Source: CAIZGX01 sp046048875 (GTDB lineage: Bacteria; Bacteroidota; Bacteroidia; Flavobacteriales_D; Sanyastnellaceae). From it: a stretch of 64,000 nt of DNA. The notes below the pieces were generated by a model. The model made no database searches. It saw only the letters and a program-made list of their open reading frames with translations, and was not told the origin of the DNA. The translations under genes were made by a program, and so were the position numbers. The stretch is taken from NCBI GenBank assembly GCA_046048875.1, contig JBJOFG010000015.1, positions 1 through 64,000 on the forward strand. The letters run 5' to 3'. Positions 7,446 to 15,237 of the stretch are shown here, piece by piece; position 1 is the first letter of the stretch, and each line of letters begins with the position of its first letter.

Positions 7446-9337
7446 TAGCTGAACAGGTTAAAGGTTAGAAGGGCGAGTGTGTATGCCATGAAGCCCATGT
7501 AGAGCACTTGAATAATGGGCCATTTCCACGTTTTCGTTTCGCGTTTTACGGCGGCGAAGGTGGCCATGCATTGCATTGCGAAAACGTAGAAGACCATGAG
7601 AGACAGTCCAGATGCAAGAGAATAGGCTGGTTTGCCGGTTTGAAGGTTAATGTCTTCACGCATGCGGGTGAGCAACGATTCGTCTTCTTCGAAATTTTCT
7701 CCAGCGCTGTATAAGGTTGCCATGGTACCCACGAACACTTCGCGCGCTGCGAAAGAGGTAAGTAACGAAACGGTCATCTTCCAGTCGTATCCCAACGGAG
7801 CGAAGACCGGAGAGATGGACTTCCCGGCTTGACCCAAATACGATTCTTCAATTTGTGTTTTGCCTTGTTCAACAGCGGTGTCGTTGATCTTCGGGAAGGC
7901 AGCCAATGCCCACAGGACAATGCTTATGGCCAAGATTATTTTTCCGGCATCGAAGACAAACGCTTGAACTTTTTCTTTGAGGTGAAGTAGAATGTTCTTC
8001 CAGCGAGGCCAGCGGTATTCGGGCATTTCCAACAACAAGAAACTCTTTTCGTTGGAACGAATGAACTTATTCATGACCATGGCCACCAGCAACGCGCCAA
8101 TGACACCCAACGCATACAACGCGAACAAGACCATGCCTTGCACGCCAATGAATCCGTATATGTAAGTGTTTGGAATAACCAAATAGATTAGCAACACGAA
8201 AACGGGAATGCGCGCCGAGCAGCTGATGAGCGGAGAAACCAAAATGGTAATGAGGCGCTCTTTTGGATTACCGATGACACGCGTTGAAAGAATAGCCGGA
8301 ATGGCGCAAGCCGCGCTCGATACCAAAGGCACTACGCTTCGTCCGTTTAGTCCGAATGGACGAACCAATCGATCCATAATGAAGACTACGCGCGTCATGT
8401 AGCCCGTTTCTTCAAGCACACCAATGAAGAAAAAGAGAATGGCAATTTGTGGAACGAAGACCAACACTCCTCCAACGCCAGGCACAATGCCTTGCGTCAA
8501 CAGGTCGGTGAAAATTCCTTCCGGAAGTTTGCCTTGCAGGTACTGACTGAAATTTAAAAAGATGCTGTCGATCCAGTCCATCGGAACGGCCGAGATGACG
8601 AACATGAATTGAAAAATAAGGAAGAGCACCAGTGCGAAGATGCCGTATCCGAAAATCGGATGTACCAAGAACTTGTCTACACGTGTGGTGAAATCGTTTC
8701 TTGTTTCGCGGGCAAACGAAGGCACTTCGTTCAACCTACGAACAATATCGCTCTTGCGCGCTTCGGCGTCTCTTCGCGCTTCTGCGATGTTCATGTTTTT
8801 CTTCAGTGGGAAGGAAATGAATGCTTCCACCGGTTGAATCTGGCAAGCTGAAATGAAATCGATCAGAGCTTTCTTCCCCTCGCCTGTTCGACCGTTAATT
8901 TTCAAAAACGGAATCCCGTTGAATGCTTTCGACAGTTCTTCCGTCTGTATGGACCTTCCCACCAGCATGTCGTTCATGGTGAGGACACCGATGACGGGTA
9001 TATTCAGATCGCTAATTTGAGTAAGGATAACGAGGTTGCGTTCGAGGTTGGTGACATCTACGGTAACGACTACCAGTTCAGGGAAGTCTTCGTGATTTCT
9101 ATCGTGAAGAATATCGGAAACAATCTTTTCCTCTTCGGAGTATGCGTTTAGGCTGTATGCACCGGGAAGATCGAGCAGCTCTGCCACTCTACCGTCGGGC
9201 AGATTGAATTTCCCCCAATGTTTTTCCACGGTTACTCCGGGGAAGTTACCTACTTGTTGGTTCAGACCTGTGAGCAGGTTGAACAGGGAGGTTTTCGCTG
9301 TATTGGGGCTGCCAACTAGGGCAATTTTGGTACACAT
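7445..9337 (-). CDS. feoB: Ferrous iron transporter FeoB
   Basis: This 630-residue inner-membrane Fe(II) transporter has an N-terminal G-domain (residues 1-165), a spacer (166-210) and a membrane core with Gate repeats and about eight helices. Key segments are GVTVEK (G2), LLDLPGAYSL (G3), GVLEETGYMTRVVFIMDRL and GLNGRSVVPL. Two nucleotide motifs look unusual. The P-loop reads GSPNTAKT, with Ala14 where GxxxxGK[ST] normally has Gly. The G4 motif reads TMND (120-123), with Thr in place of the usual Asn. feoA lies 3 bases upstream and the Cys-rich miniprotein overlaps the stop. Confidence 0.93.
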   Translation of the reverse strand: MCTKIALVGSPNTAKTSLFNLLTGLNQQVGNFPGVTVEKHWGKFNLPDGRVAELLDLPGAYSLNAYSEEEKIVSDILHDRNHEDFPELVVVTVDVTNLERNLVILTQISDLNIPVIGVLTMNDMLVGRSIQTEELSKAFNGIPFLKINGRTGEGKKALIDFISACQIQPVEAFISFPLKKNMNIAEARRDAEARKSDIVRRLNEVPSFARETRNDFTTRVDKFLVHPIFGYGIFALVLFLIFQFMFVISAVPMDWIDSIFLNFSQYLQGKLPEGIFTDLLTQGIVPGVGGVLVFVPQIAILFFFIGVLEETGYMTRVVFIMDRLVRPFGLNGRSVVPLVSSAACAIPAILSTRVIGNPKERLITILVSPLISCSARIPVFVLLIYLVIPNTYIYGFIGVQGMVLFALYALGVIGALLVAMVMNKFIRSNEKSFLLLEMPEYRWPRWKNILLHLKEKVQAFVFDAGKIILAISIVLWALAAFPKINDTAVEQGKTQIEESYLGQAGKSISPVFAPLGYDWKMTVSLLTSFAAREVFVGTMATLYSAGENFEEDESLLTRMREDINLQTGKPAYSLASGLSLMVFYVFAMQCMATFAAVKRETKTWKWPIIQVLYMGFMAYTLALLTFNLFS

Positions 9338-9340
9338 GGG

Positions 9341-9568
9341 TTAGCAATCAATGGTCTCTATCAAAGACGCCTCGTCTTCGCGCAGCGAAAGTACGGCACC
9401 ACCGGCATCAATTGCAAATGGACCGTTGAAAGGCGCTCTGAACAGCACTTTCACCTGCTTTCCCGGGTAGAATCCCATTTCAATGAGTTTCGCTCCCATG
9501 GCATGTTCCGCCACACCCACTATTTGGGCGCATTCTCCAGGACGGTAATTGGCGAGCGATTTCTTCAC
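9341..9568 (-). CDS. feoA: FeoA-family SH3-like protein
   Basis: This 75-residue FeoA protein is the small cytoplasmic partner of FeoB. It contains the family's beta-barrel signature: an early GECAQIVGV segment, MGFYPGKQVKVLFRAPFNGP and a C-terminal LREDEASLIET. The start is MKKSLANYRPG. It is the first gene of the feo operon, with feoB three bases downstream. No Fur box is evident to me in the repeat-rich upstream region. Confidence 0.92.
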   Translation of the reverse strand: MKKSLANYRPGECAQIVGVAEHAMGAKLIEMGFYPGKQVKVLFRAPFNGPFAIDAGGAVLSLREDEASLIETIDC

Positions 9569-9601
9569 CTTACAAATTTACTTTATCGGTTAGGAAGGGC
9601 T

Positions 9602-9930
9602 ATACCTTAAAAGAGGTATTTGAGGAAAACCGAAGGTTTTATTGGAAAACCGGAGGTTTTATTCCTATTTCATAATTCCTACTTCATAATTCCTATTACA
9701 TAATTCCTATTACATAATTCCTATTTCATAATTCCTATTACAGAAAAGATAACCTTAAGCATGAGAACAACCAAGTTCCAATTACATCGTAGGAATAAAA
9801 TCTTCGATTTTCCAATTACGAAGTAGGAATAACGAAGTTCCAATTACGAAGTTCCAATTACATCGTAGGAATAAAATCTTCGATTTTCCAATTACGAAGT
9901 AGGAATAACGAAGTTCCAATTACGAAGTTC
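9602..9930. repeat. Mini-hairpin repeat array 5
   Basis: This lies between divergent feoA and tRNA-Ala. It begins with TACCT-TAAAAG-AGGTA, AAAACC-GAA-GGTTTT and AAAACC-GGA-GGTTTT. Then come six units of a 14-bp tandem repeat (9661-9741), a 5-nt linker ATTCC plus TAT-NNN-ATA or TAC-TTC-ATA. The right half (9775-9926) carries the same element family in reverse orientation. Apart from the tRNA promoter box (TATATTTG, 9943-9950) I see nothing else here. Confidence 0.85.
9775..9926. repeat. Perfect 76-bp tandem duplication inside array 5
   Basis: Positions 9775-9850 and 9851-9926 read identically over 76 bases. Each copy contains AAAATC-TTC-GATTTT, TAC-GAA-GTA and a TAC-ATC-GTA unit. Complete identity suggests a very recent duplication by slippage or recombination between hairpin units. 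Confidence 0.9.
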
Positions 9931-9942
9931 CCCCATCCTCCG

Positions 9943-9950
9943 TATATTTG
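9943..9950 (+). promoter_or_regulatory. -7 promoter box of tRNA-Ala
   Basis: TATATTTG fits the TAnnTTTG -7 consensus and sits 18 bases before the tRNA. The -33 element would fall in the end of the hairpin array. Confidence 0.5.
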
Positions 9951-9967
9951 CTCCCACTTCAAGCAAA

Positions 9968-10041
<74 letters not shown>

Positions 10042-10050
10042 CAAAACAAA

Positions 10051-10222
10051 TCCTGGAACTACGTTGTTGGAACTGCGTTGTTCCTACTTCGTAGTGCCTA
10101 CTGCGTAATGCCTATTTCATAATTGGAACTACGTTGTTAACTCCGACTCGAAGACATCCGCGTAGCCTTCCTCGCAGAGATTCCTCATAGAGATTCGTCG
10201 CAGACATTCGCCACAGCAATCT
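10051..10222. repeat. Mini-hairpin repeat array 6
   Basis: Units AAC-TAC-GTT, AAC-TGC-GTT, TAC-TTC-GTA, TAC-TGC-GTA and TAT-TTC-ATA come first. More degenerate units of the ATTC class follow (GTC-GCA-GAC is clear). It is directly downstream of the tRNA. From 10223 to 10398 I see no feature other than a probable promoter for the small ORF at 10399. Confidence 0.7.
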
Positions 10223-10398
10223 CCCGTATCTGTTATGTCAATTTATGCCGAAATAAAAAAAACGATTTTACTTGTTTAAACCTTTTAAGAACGGACGATA
10301 GAAAGGTAAAACGAATAGGTACCTCTGCGACGTGTATATGAAAATCGCATAACTGTTTTCACGCCTTCTTGCCTTTGAGAATTGTTTTGTAAATTCGT

Positions 10399-10668
10399 AT
10401 GAGTAACCATGCAACAAAACAACAAATCCGTGATATCCTTTCAGGAAAGATCCAAATTAGGAATGGAGAACCTATCCAATCAATTGCCCGTTACCTTAGA
10501 TCAAGCCAAAAAGCAAATCGAATTTCTCAAAGCGAACAGCAAATCAAAAAACAAGATGTGAACTTCGTTCTTGGAACTACGCTGTTGGAACTCCGTTGTT
10601 CTGTTACACCAAATAAATTCATTTATTTGTCGCAAATATTTACTACTTTTGCGACAGATATTAGATGA
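10399..10668 (+). CDS. Small hypothetical protein, C-terminus overwritten by repeat
   Basis: I do not recognise this 89-residue frame. The first ~52 residues (MSNHATKQQIRDILSGK onward) look like a real soluble, charged protein. The following TTLLELRC is the translation of two AAC-NNC-GTT hairpin units (10562-10604). The remainder is the AbiE promoter region read as protein. It is probably a gene truncated by repeat insertion, or a small gene whose end has been replaced. Confidence 0.35.
   Translation: MSNHATKQQIRDILSGKIQIRNGEPIQSIARYLRSSQKANRISQSEQQIKKQDVNFVLGTTLLELRCSVTPNKFIYLSQIFTTFATDIR
10626..10656 (+). promoter_or_regulatory. AbiE operon operator/promoter
   Basis: There is a perfect 9-bp inverted repeat TGTCGCAAA (10628-10636) and TTTGCGACA (10648-10656) with an 11-nt spacer. 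The -7-like TACTTTTG (10644-10651) lies inside its right half, 14 bases before the abiEi start. AbiEi-type antitoxins repress their own operons by binding paired inverted repeats, so this is the likely autoregulatory site (inference). Confidence 0.65.
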
Positions 10669-10669
10669 A

Positions 10670-11275
10670 ATGATAAACCAAACTACTGAATATAACATTC
10701 TTACAAAGATAAAAAAGGCTGCTAGGGGCACGCTATTTTTTACGGAGGATTTTCTGTCTTTTGGTAGCGCCAAGGCTGTGTCTAAGGTTCTCGAACGATT
10801 GGTTATGAGCAATGAACTCCAAAGAGTGGCTAGAGGTATTTATGCCAGATTGGCTAGCGATCCATACTTGGGTCAGTTGAAACCTACTACAGAAGATTTT
10901 GCCGAAGCCATTCGCAGGCGAGATAAAGCGCGAATTATTCCAACCGGCAGTCTTGCATTAAATGCGCTAGGGCTTTCAACACAGGTTCCAATAAATGTAG
11001 TTTATTACACCGACGGCTCAGCTCGAAAAATTGAATTGGGGAATCAAAGAATAGTTTTCAAAAAAACCTCTCCGAAAAATTTGTCTGCAATAGGAAAAAT
11101 TAGTTCGTTGGTTATTCTTGCACTGAAAGAAATTGGACAAGGCAATGTAACAGAGGAAGAACTAAAAACCATTCTTTCGCACTTGAAAAAAGAAGACCCA
11201 TATAGACTCGAGCACGATATTAAAATTGCTCCCGAATGGATCCGGAAAATAATGCGACAAGCAATAAAAAAATAA
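10670..11275 (+). CDS. AbiEi/DUF6088-type antitoxin (type IV TA)
   Basis: This 201-residue protein (MINQTTEYNILTK) resembles DUF6088/AbiEi antitoxins. An N-terminal winged helix (KAARGTLFFTEDFLSFG ... VLERLVMSNELQRVARGIY) is followed by a C-terminal domain with IIPTGSLALNALGLSTQVP. I set the start after the palindrome at 10628-10656 because upstream in-frame codons would translate the operator. The abiEii toxin begins 3 bases after its stop. The pair is a phage-abortive, type IV toxin-antitoxin system in which antitoxin and toxin do not bind each other (family knowledge). Confidence 0.82.
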   Translation: MINQTTEYNILTKIKKAARGTLFFTEDFLSFGSAKAVSKVLERLVMSNELQRVARGIYARLASDPYLGQLKPTTEDFAEAIRRRDKARIIPTGSLALNALGLSTQVPINVVYYTDGSARKIELGNQRIVFKKTSPKNLSAIGKISSLVILALKEIGQGNVTEEELKTILSHLKKEDPYRLEHDIKIAPEWIRKIMRQAIKK

Positions 11276-11277
11276 GA

Positions 11278-12303
11278 ATGGACAATTGGCAAAATCTACC
11301 CGACAGCACAAAACTTAACACCTTCCGACAACTTTCTCTGGAAACAGGAATGTCTCCTTTTGCCATAGAAAAGGACTGGTGGGTAAGTCGAACATTGGAG
11401 GTAATATTTTCTTTGGACATCTCTAAGAATCTCGTTTTCAAAGGAGGCACTTCATTAAGTAAAGTATGGAAGTTAATAAATCGGTTTTCGGAAGACATCG
11501 ATTTATCGATTGACATGGAATATTTTATTTCACCTACAAACAATTGGTCGAAAGGTGAGCGGACCAAACTCAGACACGAAGCCGGAAAATATTCTACCGA
11601 AGTACTATTTAAGCAAATCGCTGAAGCGTTCACAAAACAGGGTTTTTCAAAATTGGAATTTAAAACTATAGAAACGAGTGATAGAGATAAAGACCCCAGA
11701 GTATTAGAAATCTACTACCCCAATCTAGTCTCGCCAGGCTCACAATATGTACTGCCTCGAATTCTTCTAGAGGTTAGTTGCAGATCTCTTCGCGAACCGT
11801 TTACATTTATGCCCATGGGTTCACTTGTAGATGAGATATATACCCAACAACCATTCGCAAAACCATTGTTTACAGTTCCAACAGTAAATCCAGAACGAAC
11901 ATTTCTAGAGAAACTCTTCCTCCTTCACGAAGAATTTCAGCGTCCGAAAGAAAAGATAAGAACGGTGCGTATGAGCAGACATCTCTATGATATTTTCTTT
12001 TTATCAAAAACGGGGATAGCATCAAAGGCCATTACCGATAAAAACTTGTATGAAACAATTGTGGCACATAGGCACAAGTTCACCAAAATAACCGGAATCG
12101 ACTACAACCTTCATCATCCTTCTTTTGTTAATCCAATTCCCCCTGATGCGTTGCAGGTATTATGGAGAAGCGATTATGAAAAAATGAAGACAGAGATGAT
12201 TTACGAACATAATCCTCCTTCCTACGAATCTCTAATTGAAAATCTAAACGAAATTCAAACAGCGCTACAAAACATAAATTGGGAATATGAATTAAGTTTC
12301 TAA
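11278..12303 (+). CDS. AbiEii/AbiGii-type nucleotidyltransferase toxin
   Basis: This 341-residue protein belongs to the AbiEii toxin family. The nucleotidyltransferase motifs are visible as KGGTSLSK (residues 55-62) and SEDIDLSI (71-78), the GS-x-DxD-like catalytic pair. KDWWVSRTL near residue 33 is also typical. Family members are GTP-dependent or tRNA-modifying nucleotidyltransferases that stop growth on phage infection. The start used is the ATG 3 bases after the antitoxin stop; an upstream ATG at 11236 would overlap the antitoxin. A repeat array follows at 12356. Confidence 0.88.
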   Translation: MDNWQNLPDSTKLNTFRQLSLETGMSPFAIEKDWWVSRTLEVIFSLDISKNLVFKGGTSLSKVWKLINRFSEDIDLSIDMEYFISPTNNWSKGERTKLRHEAGKYSTEVLFKQIAEAFTKQGFSKLEFKTIETSDRDKDPRVLEIYYPNLVSPGSQYVLPRILLEVSCRSLREPFTFMPMGSLVDEIYTQQPFAKPLFTVPTVNPERTFLEKLFLLHEEFQRPKEKIRTVRMSRHLYDIFFLSKTGIASKAITDKNLYETIVAHRHKFTKITGIDYNLHHPSFVNPIPPDALQVLWRSDYEKMKTEMIYEHNPPSYESLIENLNEIQTALQNINWEYELSF

Positions 12304-12355
12304 CCTTAACTTCCCTTTTCTTCCTCCCTCTTACCTTTTCTTACCTTTTCTTAAC

Positions 12356-12430
12356 GATTCGTCGCAGACATTCGCGAAGCATTCGCCCGAAGGGCATTCG
12401 TGGCTAGCCACATTCTTTGCTCTGCAACTT
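12356..12430. repeat. Mini-hairpin repeat array 7
   Basis: ATTC-linker class: GTC-GCA-GAC, GC-GAA-GC, GCCC-GAA-GGGC, the loopless GTGGCTAGCCAC and TTTGC-TCT-GCAAC. It ends just before the promoter of the structured leader RNA at 12472. Confidence 0.8.
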
Positions 12431-12471
12431 TCGCTTTCAAAAAAAATTATTTGCCTCAAATAATTTTTTTT

Positions 12472-12624
12472 TATGTTTGCATTGTATTTCGAACCTTAAA
12501 TGGTACCAACCGAGTGAAGACACCACGGTGGTAAAACAATACGGGCTTCAGGCCAAAAACAACGTATCTATCCTTTTTTAGATCGAAGTACAAAGAAGTT
12601 TAATGTTTTACTAAAACCTTTTTT
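12472..12624 (+). ncRNA. Structured leader RNA, copy A (candidate riboswitch)
   Basis: TTTG (12450-12453) and TATGTTTG (12472-12479) form a plausible -33/-7 promoter. Five bases later the motif starts. P1 arms are GTATT (12484-12488) and AATAC (12538-12542). P2 is ACC-TTAAAT-GGT (12493-12504). The core ACCAACCGAG pairs with GGTGGT, followed by AAAAC. Then comes GGCT-TCA-GGCC (12544-12554) and AAAAACAA. Near the end GTTTT-ACT-AAAAC plus six T (12605-12624) looks like a terminator, directly before the ATG at 12627. Copy B at 47786 has the same layout with compensatory stem changes. I do not recognise the class. Confidence 0.7.
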
Positions 12625-12626
12625 GT

Positions 12627-12851
12627 ATGAAAAAGCAACTCATTGTTCGATTAAAATCGGGTCTCGAGCTTACGTTCGTCTCGAACGAGGTTAGCCCGGC
12701 CAGCATAAGCGCGGCCTTCTGTTTCAACCGCAGCGAAGGCGACTTCACCGTTCAATCGCAGTGCAAGCGCGTCTTGTTCATTCCCTCACCTATTCCCTTT
12801 AAGCTTTCTGAAATCGAGTCCATTCGTTTATCTAAAAAATCTAAGCCATGA
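12627..12851 (+). CDS. Small hypothetical protein after leader RNA A
   Basis: This 74-residue soluble protein (MKKQLIVRLKSGLELTF) has no family I recognise. It contains a strand-rich N-terminus, two cysteines, and a basic tail ending LSKKSKP. It begins two bases after the terminator-like T-run of the leader RNA, so it is the first gene that RNA could control. The next gene overlaps its stop by ATGA, indicating an operon of small genes. Confidence 0.6.
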   Translation: MKKQLIVRLKSGLELTFVSNEVSPASISAAFCFNRSEGDFTVQSQCKRVLFIPSPIPFKLSEIESIRLSKKSKP

Positions 12852-13300
12852 ATCAGTCTATCAATAACAACCCCGAATATGCGCTTTCACAGGAGTGCAT
12901 TGCAAAAGGACATGGAAAGTTTCCGTATGTCATTGTGCGAAAATCGCATGCAGTTTACACGCAGATGCCCATTCATTTCATTTCGCAAAAACCCGTTGGA
13001 TTAACGGGAATATTTGTGAATTCAGATTGAGACGATGTCCTTGAAAACTCGTCTTATCTGCTTACCATTGCCCTGGAATACAAGGGGCATTTGGATAGGC
13101 ACACCAAGAGTAAAAACCGCATGTGTTTGGTATTGTCTCCAACGCAAGCTTATTTCTTCGAAGAAGATGAGATTCTCTTCTCCACATCCATTCCCACTGG
13201 CGGATGTTTGCTGAACAACAAAGAAGAGGTCATTGCCATGGGCAACCCTCATTTTGCTGCAAGCAGCGAAGCTCTGAATGACGAGGGGTCTAAGAACTAA
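12848..13300 (+). pseudogene. Hypothetical protein interrupted by in-frame TGA
   Basis: The frame starting MNQSINNNPEYALSQE runs to ...GIFVNSD, meets TGA at 13028-13030, and stays open in the same frame through DDVLENSSYLLTIALEYKGH and on to ...NDEGSKN at 13300. The joined product would be about 150 residues, and both halves look protein-like. The simplest reading is a nonsense mutation, perhaps of a Trp codon TGG. A downstream restart at TTG 13091 is possible. Family unknown. It overlaps the preceding gene by 4 bases and is part of the same small-gene operon. Confidence 0.6.
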
Positions 13301-13322
13301 AAAGAAATTAATAAATTAAATT

Positions 13323-13565
13323 ATGCATCCACTAATTCATCATGGCTTTCCAGAAGGAGAGCCCATTGCGACGAGTGTCTTGAAATTTACGGGAATATAC
13401 ATTCATGCACACACCCTTGAGGAAACGCTGAAACTCCTAGCCGATCATCACGCCCAAGCCCGCAGTCGGTTATCGCCTACCACTGCGCAATTCGGCGCAC
13501 AAGTCCTTCGCTTGAAGTATGATTATTTGGTTAAACAATTAAAGTTGCATCATAAGGTCGAATAA
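13323..13565 (+). CDS. Small hypothetical protein
   Basis: This 80-residue protein (MHPLIHHGFPEGEPIATS) of unknown family is His-rich and predicted helical in its second half (LEETLKLLADHHAQARSRL, then RLKYDYLVKQLKLHHK). It starts 22 bases after the interrupted gene and is probably the last gene of the leader-RNA-A operon. Confidence 0.55.
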   Translation: MHPLIHHGFPEGEPIATSVLKFTGIYIHAHTLEETLKLLADHHAQARSRLSPTTAQFGAQVLRLKYDYLVKQLKLHHKVE

Positions 13566-13599
13566 GTCCGGGTTGTTCCACTCACCGAAGAATACTGTT

Positions 13600-13870
13600 A
13601 AAGATATACGCGCAGCAATCCTTGCAGAGATTCGTCGAAGATATTCGCGAAGCATTCGCCAACGGCATTCGTGCGAAGCACATTCAGGACCTTTCTCCGG
13701 CTATCCGTTCCAAGCTTTGTGCAAGCACAAAGGCTTTCCACTGCTATCCAGGGTAAATTATTCCGCGGAGCGGATTAGTCCTGTAAGGACAAGTCCATTC
13801 GGAATACAAACGAGCTGCGGACAAGTCCTTTCAAGATTTATCCACGAAGTGGAATCACTTGCACGTAATT
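13600..13870. repeat. Mini-hairpin repeat array 8
   Basis: Units include GC-GAA-GC, GCC-AAC-GGC, CTTTGTGC-AA-GCACAAAG, TCCGC-GGA-GCGGA, GTCC-TGTA-GGAC and TCCAC-GAA-GTGGA. Linkers here are ATTC and variants of TTATTCC/TTAGTCC. An apparent 99-codon frame across it encodes only repeat translation and I reject it as a gene. Confidence 0.75.
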
Positions 13871-13910
13871 AAAAAATCAAACTCGAAAGTAGAAGCCAAT
13901 TAAATTTATC

Positions 13911-13929
13911 TGTGCAGCAAATCTGCAAA
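13911..13929. repeat. TGCAG-N5-CTGCA element, copy 1
   Basis: TGCAG-CAAAT-CTGCA (13913-13927) within a context TGTGCAG...CTGCAAAC. Two further copies are at 17618 and 19434. It lies just upstream of the gene at 13967. Confidence 0.55.
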
Positions 13930-13966
13930 CATGATCATAAGCTTTGCACGCAACTAATTCAAACAA

Positions 13967-14311
13967 ATGAAACAAAACCTCAAACCTTTTCTAATTGGAT
14001 TCACATGCGCAATTATTTTATCGGGCATAGGTGGATATTACGGCTATCTCAGAATGAAGGAAGAGTTTAGGATAGACCTAAAACTTCAATCTTACCCTAA
14101 GACCCAAGTGACCATGGACACTTTCGAATCATATAAGACCGGCTATATGGACTGCATGAGAGAATTGAATAGCAACGTATACTCTGCATATCTCACCTCG
14201 GTCATAGACGGGTTGAATGAAAAAACCTCAGACGAAGAATTTAAGAAATTGGCAGATCATTACGAATTGAATGAAAATGAATTAGAATACATAAAGAAAA
14301 TGATTCGTTAG
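13967..14311 (+). CDS. Hypothetical single-pass membrane protein
   Basis: This 114-residue protein has one N-terminal hydrophobic segment (residues ~10-30, FLIGFTCAIILSGIGGYYGY), so it is probably anchored in the inner membrane with the rest on one side. The remainder is acidic and helical (TSDEEFKKLADHYELNENELEYIKK). No family recognised. The TGCAG-N5-CTGCA element lies about 40 bases upstream. Confidence 0.6.
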   Translation: MKQNLKPFLIGFTCAIILSGIGGYYGYLRMKEEFRIDLKLQSYPKTQVTMDTFESYKTGYMDCMRELNSNVYSAYLTSVIDGLNEKTSDEEFKKLADHYELNENELEYIKKMIR

Positions 14312-14367
14312 AAAATTTAAAGCATTCTAACCAGAAAAGAAAGACAACGAAAGACAAAGAATTATCA

Positions 14368-14637
14368 ATGAAAGCTAGAATTAAAAACGCAATCTTATAC
14401 CTCATTTTATTCAGACACGGATTCTTCAAGAAAGGAAAGTGTTTTCGTAAAAACTCGACCTTCTATCAGCGATCTATTTGGATTGAAACAAAAAATGACA
14501 TTACCTACTTCACAGGTATTGGCAGCTTTGGTCCAGGCACAATATCGGACAGAGCGCCCATTTCGAGTTTCAATAGATTCGTTAAAAGACTTAAAGCAGA
14601 TGGCCAATCTGAAGTTTGGCATATCTGGAATGATTAA
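14368..14637 (+). CDS. Small hypothetical protein
   Basis: This 89-residue basic protein (MKARIKNAILYLILFRHG) has a short hydrophobic stretch near the N-terminus and a soluble C-terminus ending EVWHIWND. Family unknown. Codon texture and the spacing to the DUF3268 gene (16 bases) support it being real. An overlapping frame beginning at 14483 is in part the untranslated 5' extension of the next gene. Confidence 0.5.
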   Translation: MKARIKNAILYLILFRHGFFKKGKCFRKNSTFYQRSIWIETKNDITYFTGIGSFGPGTISDRAPISSFNRFVKRLKADGQSEVWHIWND

Positions 14638-14653
14638 TAAGATTGAATTATAC

Positions 14654-15070
14654 ATGAAAGATAAAATAGATATAGGACCTTACAACAGGGGTGAACTTTG
14701 TCCTTATTGCGACTCCCCTACGCTGCAAATCACGGGCGATGAGATATATGGACAAGGGCATGGATATGGACATATTAAAATGTTTAAATGCCCTAGCACA
14801 TGCGATGCCTATAGCGGATCGAAATTGGAATACGGCATTCGCGTATCCATGGGTAGCCTGGCGAACAAACAGCTTCGAGAATTACGGAAAAAGTGCCACG
14901 AACTCTTCGATGCTCAATGGAAAGGGAAACCCAACGAAAAGTTAGCTCGACGTAAATGCTATGTCTGGCTGCAAGGCTTTACAGATCTGCCAGAAGAACT
15001 AGCACATATTGGAATGTTCAACGTTGAGCAATGCGAGACATTAATTACGGAACTGACAAAAAAACGATAA
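14654..15070 (+). CDS. DUF3268-type zinc-finger protein
   Basis: This 138-residue protein starts at MKDKIDIGPYNRGE. A zinc-finger region (CPYCDS near residue 15, and later FKCPSTCDAY) is followed by the family's GSLANKQLRELRKKCHELFD and a C-terminal RRKCYVWLQGFTDLP. This matches the phage/plasmid-type 'zinc-finger-containing domain' DUF3268. Its biochemical role is unknown; members are common in mobile and prophage regions. An upstream in-frame extension to 14483 overlaps the previous gene and is unlikely. Confidence 0.75.
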   Translation: MKDKIDIGPYNRGELCPYCDSPTLQITGDEIYGQGHGYGHIKMFKCPSTCDAYSGSKLEYGIRVSMGSLANKQLRELRKKCHELFDAQWKGKPNEKLARRKCYVWLQGFTDLPEELAHIGMFNVEQCETLITELTKKR

Positions 15071-15237
15071 AATAATAGCGACTCCGTGAACTGTTCAATT
15101 CAAAAATTAAACACTCTGTTTTTTATTTCGAATTTGGGATGACCATAATTTATCGAAATTAAATGAACTCTAATTCAAGATTCTTGACAAACATCAAATC
15201 TAAATGTTTCGTAATTTTACACATCTAAACTTTATAT

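Noticed and set aside
13573..13872. 99-codon frame across array 8
   Set aside because: It translates hairpin units only and has no plausible start or conserved segment.
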